In this document: piece after piece, positions 55,404 through 64,000 of the stretch | Layout of the letters: the number at the start of each line of letters is the position of its first letter | How positions within the stretch are numbered: position 1 is the first letter of the stretch | DNA from: Nannochloropsis oceanica | Taxonomy: Eukaryota > Sar > Eustigmatophyceae > Eustigmatales > Monodopsidaceae | DNA: 64,000 nucleotides | Direction of reading: 5' to 3' | Assembly: GCA_004519485.1 (NCBI GenBank) | Contig: CP038114.1 | Location: 804,654-868,653, forward strand | Position numbers and translations under genes: made by a program | The notes under the pieces: model-generated | What the model was told of the DNA's origin: nothing | Seen by the model: only the letters and a program-made list of their open reading frames with translations | Databases searched by the model: none

Positions 55404-57752
55404 GGAGGGAGAGGGAGGGTAAGAGGAGGTGGCTGCAGTTGTTGTACTGTTGAACTGTCCGATGGATAGAGAGGGATTGAGTGGCAAGTATTGGGATGAA
55501 GAGACAGTGCAGGAAGGAAGAGAGAGGTGGAGTAATAAGAATTATGTCGTGAAGGGCAAGAACCGTACATGGCACCGTGAGGAAAAGTTATCATTAATTT
55601 TCTCTGAAAGCTGTTTCATACACGCGGGGTAAGGGTGCTCCAAACACCTGTTGTTTCTTAAGGTCTTGATTAAAGAAATGGCGCATATCATATTGGGGTG
55701 ATGATCGAAGATTGAGGAAATGAGGGGAAGCAGTGATACTGGCTTGGACGGACCTCCCTCGTACGTGCGGATAATTTTTGAGGGAACCCTTGATGATGCC
55801 GAGGAAAAACAAGAAGGCAAGGAAGGAGAGAAGAAACATGTTTCGATGCCTCGGGATGGGGTCACCCTCAAGGGGCAAGTAAACTTCGAGGTTCGGTCAA
55901 AGAATAATGAAGTAAGGATATGGGGACCGATTAATACGGCCAAATCCAAGCTGTGATAGTTTCGAGGGTGTCTTTTTCGAATCCTTCCTTTTTTGAGGAC
56001 AAGATTTTAGGCTTGCCAGGGATCATATTATCGCCTTTCCTCCGAATCTCGGTCGCCACTGCTCGAAACAAGCGCAAGACTTGTAAATTTAGCTTTGCGC
56101 ATCACCCTACACCCAAATCTCTACGCCGCAGGGCGCAGATGGATAAGCTTGCATACCAAGCTCAATATGAGGAAGGAGTGACCGCAGGTAACAATAAGCT
56201 GGATCCTGCGTCAGCACTTGGAATACTTCGTGGAGTGTATGCCCCGGACTGAAGGGCAGATTGTGCGTGCCACACATGCCCCATGGCAACTTAAACGACG
56301 ATGCAGATATTGCTCGGCAGCATGAGAACGGAAATTAAGCTTGCCTAGGTAGCCTATTCTTGTTTCTCTTCACCCCTCTGGAATACATTTACTTTCCCCC
56401 TGCTCCTCCGTGAGAGCTTCCAGCTTGGACTCCTGTGCGTAATAAGTGCATGAACGATGCAAGGAGTTCATGTCTTGCATGTTATGGTCACTACAGGTTA
56501 TCAGTACCAGAATTAGGAGGCCCTGTCACCAGGGTAAGTGTCCCTACGGGATATTCTCGCCGCCCCTACACACGTACATGCTGAGCGACCCTTCCGCTAC
56601 TACATTGAGAAAGAGATTTCTCTCAGAGACCCCTTTTCAGAAGATGATGCAGACCTGTCCGATCCGCATTGCGGAAGTGCAAGTTTCTCAGAGATATATA
56701 CATATATGTCTACATACATAAATACTTGTCTTATCTTGTTTCTTTTGAGTACAACCGTATGGGAAGGGTTTCATGGCACATGCCGAATGAGGCCTGTTCT
56801 GACGTACAGTTTGCAAAGCATCACACCCCTCTGGGAAAGATCCTTACGTTTTATGCACATGATCCATCTCGAGGCCTGGGCGCCTCGGACTGCCGCATGG
56901 TAAATGGAAATTGTCAGAAAATTGATTCGTCCCGATCTAATAATGTCTCACCGCGTTACTACGTCTTCCCGCCTCGAATTCCCGGGTAATCCCTCGGTGT
57001 TATGCCCTTCAAGATGCATCGGGCTTTACATAGCAAACCATAGGCTAGCATGTGTACCTGTTCTTATGCGATATGCCTTGGCTTTATATTTGTCTCTTGC
57101 TGGCGTTGTTGATCCTTCTTGTATTGTACAGGACCCAATTTTATGCGCCGCGTCTTGGAGCTTCGAGCCTAAGCGATCGCTCATTTCAACGTGGAATTCA
57201 AACGGAGCGACCACACGGCCCCTATGTACAGGAAATAGACTCACACAAGGCGCCTGCCCGCCATACCATGGCAACCGTATAACTTGTCTACATTTTATCC
57301 AATCTGACTCGATCCTTGGGTCCCCAACCACCCGCCGCGCCCCCCTTAATGCGTGTCAAGGACTCCTATCGGTTTTACCGTACGGCGATAGACACGATAG
57401 ACTCTGTTTTCTGCACTTAAACATGTTGTAAAACGACGTGTGTTGAGCTTCCCTAGAATTGCATGTGTGCCTGATCAAATATGACGACTTCCCATGGATC
57501 TGTACCTACTTTTTGTATTTTGCGCCGCGCCTGTGAGCCTAGATTTTGGGGTCGAGCGTCGAGTGATCGCCCACTACAGCACTGAAATTCAAACGGAGCG
57601 ACCACCCGCCTCGCCTTGCGCACAACGAAAAAAAGTCCTCCCACCATACACCTATCCTTCATACCACATCACAGGCATCACAAGTCTGCCTCTATCTCGT
57701 CTCTGCTAGACCGGGCCAGACTTTTTTTCCGGAATAGCAATATAACATAACC
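55404..57752. other. Intergenic part of array unit 2
   Basis: Near-identical to the spacer of unit 1. It contains the second copy of the small ORF (55720-55956) and promoter-type repeats near 57158 and 57530. Confidence 0.4.
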
Positions 57753-59145
57753 ATGCGATTCATTGCCTCCTCCCGGTCCCTCCTGCTGGCCGCCGCTGCT
57801 GCTGCGCTCTGCCTCCCGTCGGCGCTCGCCCACATCACGGTGGAGGATAACTTTCTCGACGAGGCTGCGCGCGAGGATATTCTGGCCCAGCTGCCGGGAC
57901 AAACCCGTTTCAAGCACACGCTGGACGTGCCGGGCCAGCTGTACCAACGCCTCATGTCCATCATCAACCCAAGCAACACCGATCTCTCTCACACGGAGAC
58001 CTCGGTGCCGGCCAAGGGGGAAGGCCGATTTGTGCCCGCACACAAGGACGTATTCGAAGATAATGCGTTGGCGGACGGGCAAGTGGGGTTGGTGTACCTG
58101 GAGGGGGATGGCCGCATGCTGTTCCAGCACGAGGTGACGGGCGAGGAGACGGTGGTAGATGTGCAGCCTGGGCGATTGATGTCGTGGGACAACAGTGTGT
58201 ACACACACACTCTCATTCCCGGGGATCTGCCTCGTCGTATTCTGGGGCCGATGGCGTTTCGTGATGGAGGGATGCAGTCGATTGGGTCTGAGGCAACTCG
58301 TACCGTTGCTCAAGCGAGTACCAACTCCTTGACTGTGCGTCCAGGAAGGATCATCAAGGTGAACCTTAAGTTTATTGTCCTCGATGAGAACCCCATCCGC
58401 AAGCGCGCGGTGCGGAAGTTGGAGAACGAGGACCTGGTGATCGGGGTAAGGACGGAGAGAGGAGAGGGGGGAGAACGGCGGAACGGAAAGAGGGAGGGAA
58501 GAGCGAGGTTGCTTACCTTGCTGGTAGACATGATCACCACAGTCTACTGAGTGACTGAAGGTCGCTGTTGCTCATACTGTGTTTCTTGCCCTGCGTATCG
58601 TGTATCTTGCTATTGACCTGTCTCTTTGTCCCTCTCTCCTCTCTCGTTTCTCCCACCCTCCACATCTCTCCCCAGTGCGGACTGATGGATCAGAACAGGC
58701 GAATGCTCGGGGGGCGCAACAAGACAACGAATGCGAACGATGATATCACATTCGTAAACTCCAAGCTGAAGCCCAATTTCTACAAGCCGAAGTACGTATC
58801 TTTGCCCCGCTTCCTCCCTGTCTGACGGATGTGGGAACGAGATATGGCGAGCGTGTCTTTTGGGAGAAGAAAGCCAACTTTTCAGTGCCAGAGCTCATCG
58901 TCCCTCTCTTCGTATTCTCCCTCGCTCTCTTGCTCCCTGCCAGGTTGACCTTCAATAATACACTCGATGCTGTGTATTGGACCCTCCCGAGCGAGACGAC
59001 GAAAATCCTGCACCCGTACAAGATCACCTGGGCTTTCCGTGTGGGGAAGGGCGTGCCGTCCGGTACGGTTGTCCCGATCGGTGTCGTTATTGAGGATGAT
59101 AACACCCCAGAGTTCCTGGTCGAGCTGCGGGTGCTGGTGAAGTAA
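57753..59145 (+). CDS. Secreted 2OG/Fe(II)-oxygenase-like protein, array copy 3
   Basis: Exons 57753-58445, 58676-58791, 58944-59145; 336 aa, at a uniform 3742-bp offset from copy 2 with the same predicted protein in exon 1. All splice sites and Fe/2OG residues are intact, so the copy looks functional. Very recent duplication or ongoing homogenisation is implied. An assembly artefact is less likely because scattered single-base differences separate the units (for example ACGCACACT versus ACACACACT near 58200). Confidence 0.75.
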
Positions 59146-61185
59146 GGAGGGAGAGAGAGGGTAAGAGGAGGTGGCTGCAGTTGTTGTACTGTTGAACTGT
59201 CCGATGGATAGAGAGGGATTGAGTGGCAAGTATTGGGAGGAAGAGACAGTGCAGGAAGAAAGAGAGAGGTGGAGTAATAAGAATTATGTCGTGAAGGGCA
59301 AGAACCGTACATGGCACCGTGAGGAAAAGTTATCATTAATTTTCTCTGAAAGCTGTTTCATACACGCGGGGTAAAGGGTGCTCCAAACACCTGTTGTTTC
59401 TTAAGGTCTTGATTAAAGAAATGGCGCATATCATATTGGGGTGATGATTAGAGAATGAGGAAATGAGGGGAAACAGTGATACTGGCTTGGACGGACCTCC
59501 CTCGTACGTGCGGATAATTTTTGAGGGAACCCTTGACGATGCCGAGGAAGAAAGCAAGGAAGGAGAGAAGAAACATCTTTCGATGCCTCGGGATGGGGTC
59601 ACCCTCAAGGGGCAAGTAAACTTCGAGGTTCGGTCAAAGAATAATGAAGTAAGGATATGGGGACCGATTAATACGGCAAAATCCAAGCTGTGATAGTTTC
59701 GAGGGCGTCTTTTTCGAATCCTTCCTTTTTTGAGGACAAGATTTTAGGCTTGCCAGGGATCATATTATCGCCTTTCCTCCGAATCTCGGTCGCCACTGCT
59801 CGAAACAAGTAAGGAGGGAGAGACAAGGGAATTGGAGGTGGCTGCAGTTGTTGTACTCTCAACTGCCCGATGGATAGGGAGGGATTGTATTTTCGCAAGG
59901 CGATAGAGGAAAGTCCTCTCAATCAATCAGTCGCCGCTGCAAGATATAAGCGCGAGAAAGTCTCGTGTAATTATAAGCTAAGCTTTTGCGCATAAGCCGT
60001 ACCCTAGTCTATACGCCGCAGGGCGCAGAAATCTGCAATAAACAATGCGTGTAACTGTGTCGTGAATTGCCGTTGGAACCCTTCCGTGGACATATCAAAG
60101 CCTGCATTGTTAGGGTTAGATCTTTGACACAATTTAGAAAGATTACCCAGAACCTAGACACGGTAGACCGTTGATTCTTTTTCGAACTAGGCTTCAAAGC
60201 CTATCAAAGAGTACTACGTTAGGCGATAAAGGGAATGAGAGTGCACTCAGACGAAAGTTTGAGAGGGAGAAAAAGTCAGAGCGGGGGGACGTTGGAGCAT
60301 AAACTTATCGGGTCCGCAACCGCGAAGCAAATGAGGTTCGCCTTCACCTTGCTCCCTTATCGCTCCTTGCTGCAGCAGCTGCAGCTTTGTTTTTGGTTCA
60401 TTTGCCGCCCAATTATAGCAGTGCCGGCATCCACGACGACTTATATGAAAACACAAGGCTATGCCGTGGACAAGGCGCTGCAGCGGCACGCTGCCTGGGA
60501 ATGAAGCCGAGGATTGACACCTCTGGCGCTCCTCAGCCGAGCTTCGAGCCTGCTGGAACATGAGACTAGTCAGTGACACCGCGTCACCTTCGTAACAAAC
60601 ACAACACACACACACACACATACACACATGGGCTTGTCTTTATTTTCCTTAGGGTGTAGTGTGCGGGTCTATATGCGTTTTCCATGAGCAAGCCCCCTCT
60701 GCCTTGCCCATCTGGTCCTCCCGGGATTCACCGCCCACGCTCAACACGGTACCCATCCACCGCCGTGTGTGGAGCCACATCCCTTTGGAGCCAGCAACAG
60801 CACGCACATATGGAAATATTATTCGCGTCCCGCACGAGTGCGTCTGTGTGCCGTCGTGTGGCTGAGAAGGGCGACCCTCCGACTCAGCCCACTACTCGTC
60901 TTATGAGCCAATGCGTCGGCACCTTCCATCTGTCATTGCCATTTTTCCTCGTCCCTCCCTCCTCCTCTTTCCCTGGTCCTAGCATTAGCACCCTTCATAC
61001 ATCGCTCGCTCTCACCTCAACCCAAGCATAGCAACGACCGTGGTGGCGCATACCCCTTATGCCTTCATGCGGGTCGACTCCCCTCACCACCCTCCCTCCC
61101 AACCCTCCCTCCCAGCTTCCCTCTTACAGCTCCACAGGCTCCAACAAAGGCACCGGAGTACAACGAATAAATATACGAGGGAAAC
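59146..61185. other. Right edge of array and unique flank
   Basis: Unit homology stops near 59808. 59809-60030 is an older rearranged fragment of the unit (3'-UTR-like block joined to the GCGCATAAGCC..CGCCGCAGGGCGCAGA block). 60030-61185 is unique, with short ORFs at 60684-61031 and elsewhere that have no support. Confidence 0.5.
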
Positions 61186-63935
61186 ATGCCGCCTGTCCGC
61201 CTGAAATTGACGTACGAAGGCCGCACGTTCCGTCGGCCCGTAGACACAGCCACCTTCAACTGGACCCACTTCCTGGAGTGGTAGGGAGGAGGGAAGGAAG
61301 GAGGGAGGGAGGGAGGGAGGTCGGAAGAAATCAAAGGAAAGAGAGGTGCAATTTAAGGTAGAAAAAGGAGTCACAAGCTGTCACGTGGCTGAGAGGAAAG
61401 ATGGAGAAAGGAGGGAAAGTGGGAGGGAAATAAGGGGGGGATCATAAATACTCACATATCCCTCCCTCCGTCCCTCCTTTCTCCATCTTTCCCTCCGTCC
61501 CTCCCTCCGTCCCTCCCTCCTTCCCTCACCATCACCACAGGGGTCTTTCTCGTTTCCCTTCCCTTGCAGAACCTGCCTCCCTCCTCATCACCTATGAGGA
61601 CGAAGACAACGACCATCTGTCATTAACCTGCGAGGAAGACTGGTGCGAAGCCCTTCGGATTTGCGAACGACTGGATATGCCCTTGCGAGTGACGATGAGG
61701 AGGGAGGGCGAGGAGGAGGGAGGGCGGGGCGTCGTTGGAACAGGGTGCGTGCTGAGCGACGGAGGGGCGACGGTCGTGGGTGAGGGAGGGAGGGAGGGCG
61801 AGGAGGAGGGGGCGGCGGCAACGGGCTTGGCAGAGAGTCAGAGCACCCTGCCTGTCTTCCCTGCCCCTCCCTCGGCCCCTCCCTCCCTCCCTACCTTCCT
61901 CCCCACCATCACCACCGACGTTCTCCAAGCCCTGGAAGCTGGCCTGGCGCAAGGGAGGGAGGGAGGGAGGGAGGGAGGGAGGGCCGTGCGAGAGGCCATG
62001 CGGGCTGTGGCCCAGGAGAGACTCCCTCAGGTGCTGGCTGCTCTAAACCAGCAGCGCGGAGGGAGAGAGGGAGGAGGGGAGGGAGGGAGGGAGGGCCTGT
62101 CAAACGTGATGGGAGAGGCCCTGTCGCTGGCACAGGCAGCGATGGAGGGAGGGAGGGAGGGAGGGGTACGGAATGTGGTGGGGGAGGCGTTGACGTTGGC
62201 TCAAGCCTTCATCGCGGCAGCCACGCAATCACAACGAGGAGGGGAGGGAGGGAGGGAGGAAGGGAGGGAGGGAGGGGTGGCGGTAGATAGTTGCACTACT
62301 CTATCTCCTGCTACTACTACTACTACTACTGATGCTGCTGCTGCTGCTGCCGGGTTGTTCTCCTCCTCTTCTTCTTTCTCGTCCTCACCCTCGTCCTTAC
62401 CACCTCCTTCTATTCGATCTTCTGCTAATCTTTTGTCGTCGTCGTCGCCGTCATTGACTGCAGCTGGGGACAAAGACGGAGGAGGAGAAGGAGGAGGAGG
62501 AGGAGAAGGAGGAGGAGGAGGAGGAGGAGGAGGAAGAGGAGGAGGAGTCAGCAGCACATTTCCTGCCCCTGCTCCTCCCACCTTCCCTCCCTCCTCCTCA
62601 CCCTCCTCTAACCTCCACTTGGGCGTTCGATGCGACCATTGCCATGTCGTTAATTTCCCCGGCCCTCGTTACAAGGATGCGGTGCGACGTGATTTCGACC
62701 TCTGCAGCACCTGCGAGGCTTCCCTCCCCCTCGCCCTCCTCCCATATCCGTTGCTCAAGATACCTCACCCGGCCCATGCGCCTGCTGCTCTCTTAACGGT
62801 CTTGCCCCCCGAGAGGGAGGTGGAGGAGCAGGAACGGAGGGAGGGAGGGGGGGAGGGAGGGAGGGAGGGAGGGGTGGCATGGCACTTGGGGGTGAGGTGT
62901 GATAGATGTGGAGAGAGTCCGATAAGGGGCACTCGATTTATATGCACCCAGAGGAAGGACTTTGATTTGTGTGGGTCGTGCGAGGAGGAGGAAGGGCGGG
63001 AGGCAGGGGAGGAGGGAGGGGAGGGAGGGAGGGCCAGATACCCACTCATGAAGATCGTGCGTCCCAGCCAAGCGCCGGCCTTTTTCCACGTAACGTTTCG
63101 GGGGGAGGGAGGGAGGGAGGGTGAGGAAGGCTGCGGTGGAGGGGGAGGAGGGGGAGGAGGAGGAGGGAGGGGAGGAGTTCATTACCACCATGCGGGAGGG
63201 AGGGGAGGAGGGAGGGGAGGCGGGAGGGGAGGAGGGAGGGGGTGTGGATGGCGTCGGCAAGCGTTGCGGGCGCTGCGACGGGCGAGGGAGGAGGCAGGGA
63301 GGGGGGGAGGGAGGGAAGGAAGGAGATGTGGGTGGAGGGAGGTGTTTGGAGGGTCCACGCCAAACCCTCGGTCTTACCCGACGTGGGAGGGAGGGAGGGA
63401 GGGAAGGAGGGAGGGAGGGGGAGTGGTGGAGGCCAGGCCGTTGGTCTGGTCGGCATCATTGGATGAGGCGGATGGGGAGGGAGGGAGGGAGGAAGGAGGG
63501 GAGGAGGAGATGTTGGCGCAGGCGTTGCGGTTGAGCGAGGAGGAGTATGTTTTGGCCCAGGTGGTGGAGGGAGGGAGGGTGGCAGGGAGGGAGGGAGGGG
63601 AGGAGGGAGGGGAGGAGGGACGGGTGCCGGTAGTGGTGGCCTTGCGTGTGGACCGCGATGATGCCTCGCTGCCAATGGCACAGTCGCAGGTACTGGGGGA
63701 GGACGAGAGGGAGGAGGGAGGAGAGCGAGGGTGGGAGGAGGGAGGCACAGGGAGCGAGGGAGGAGAGCGAGGGAGGGAGGGGGGGAGAGCGAGGGAGGGA
63801 GGGAGGGAGGGAGGGTGGGGTGGTAACGTCGACTCGTCAAGTGGCTTCCATGGAGGTGGTGGCAGCGGCCGGAGGAGGAGGAGGAGGAGGAGGAGGAGGA
63901 GGAGGAAGAGGAGGAGGAGGAGGAGGAGGAGGTGA
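61186..63935 (+). CDS. PB1-ZZ-ZZ-UIM protein, NBR1/p62-type autophagy receptor
   Basis: Exon 1 61186-61280 and exon 2 61541-63935 (phase-closed), 829 aa as read. The N-terminal PB1 domain runs from VRLKLTYEGRTFRRP to RFPSLAEPASLLITYEDEDN and LTCEEDWCEALRI; the acidic OPCA-like motif YEDEDNDHL is present. Two ZZ-type zinc fingers follow: HLGVRCDHCHVVNFPGPRYK with DFDLCSTCEA (about residue 390), and HLGVRCDRCGESPIRGTRF with KDFDLCGSCEE (about residue 478). A ubiquitin-interacting-motif-like segment EEEMLAQALRLSEEEYVLAQ lies near residue 687. PB1 plus ZZ plus ubiquitin binding is the plan of NBR1/SQSTM1, which carry ubiquitinated cargo to autophagosomes. The last about 120 residues are GGGA/GGA-derived, ending in poly-Arg; an indel there could change frame, so the true C-terminus may lie beyond the window. 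Confidence 0.8.
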
Positions 63936-64000
63936 TGGAGGTGATGGAGGTGATGTTGGTGGAGGAGGAGGGGGAGGAGGAGAAGGAGGGAGAGAAGGAG

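Larger units (their letters stand above)
50213..59808. repeat. Tandem array, about 3.7-kb unit (two full copies and one truncated)
   Basis: Units 50213-53892 (3680 bp), 53893-57634 (3742 bp) and 57635-59808 (truncated). Copies 2 and 3 are almost identical at a constant 3742-bp offset. Copy 1 differs in the 3' part of exon 1 and in intron 1. Each unit holds one three-exon gene plus about 2.3 kb of mostly non-coding DNA. Confidence 0.95.

Overview
The window reads as a nuclear contig of a photosynthetic stramenopile, most likely an eustigmatophyte alga of the Nannochloropsis/Microchloropsis type. This is inferred from four things. The genes are compact and intron-rich with GT-AG introns. Introns are saturated with CCCT/GGGA tetranucleotide tracts. 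Two proteins begin with a signal peptide followed by an ASAF/AF-type cleavage motif, the hallmark of heterokont plastid import. Bacterial-type plastid genes (Mfd) sit beside typical eukaryotic ones (CSN2, LAMTOR3, 3R-MYB, cytochrome b5 reductase). No bacterial operon, CRISPR array, insertion sequence or rRNA was seen. Exon structures below were built by hand from splice sites and reading-frame phase. Where all phases close, the model is given high confidence.

Layout. 1-1740: 3' end of mfd (+). 2345-4697: His-rich membrane-anchored repeat protein (+). 5177-6283: acidic/poly-Ser single-pass membrane protein (-). 6701-10597: 12-exon secreted protein of an uncharacterised family (+). 11892-14224: 9-exon secreted protein (-). 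14751-17666: intronless 971-aa paralogue of the 2345 gene (+). About 18193-19008: weak gene candidate. 19529-23229: 3R-MYB factor (+). 24855-26768: ankyrin-repeat protein (+). 27282-28637: intronless type II membrane protein resembling glycoside-active beta-propeller enzymes (-), with a decayed copy of its 3' end behind it. 30063-32507: NADH-cytochrome b5 reductase (-). 33454-33900: start of COP9 signalosome subunit 2, lost in a 100-N gap. 35178-36086: unknown membrane protein (+). 36637-38459: plastid FAD/NAD(P) reductase with a frameshift (-). 38934-39965: plastid CGFS glutaredoxin (+). 40906-44224: 8-TM tandem tetraspanin-like protein (-). 44772-45722: SAM methyltransferase with a poly-Gln insert (+). 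46152-47361: TLC-domain protein (+). 48146-49126: LAMTOR3 (+).

50213-59808 is a head-to-tail array of about 3.7-kb units. Each carries a three-exon gene for a secreted 2-oxoglutarate/Fe(II)-oxygenase-like protein. The array is flanked by older, diverged fragments of the unit. 61186-63935 encodes a PB1-ZZ-ZZ-UIM protein of the NBR1/p62 autophagy-receptor type.

Three themes cut across the genes. First, most introns begin with a GGGA tract just after the donor and end with a CCCT tract at the acceptor, so the pre-mRNA could fold the intron into a hairpin joining the splice sites. Second, GGGA tracts invade exons as Gly-Arg-Glu-Gly runs. Third, several exon edges are duplicated next to such tracts. 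Five gene pairs are divergent with 417-947 bp between start codons. The glutaredoxin/reductase pair is notable because both products are predicted plastid redox proteins.
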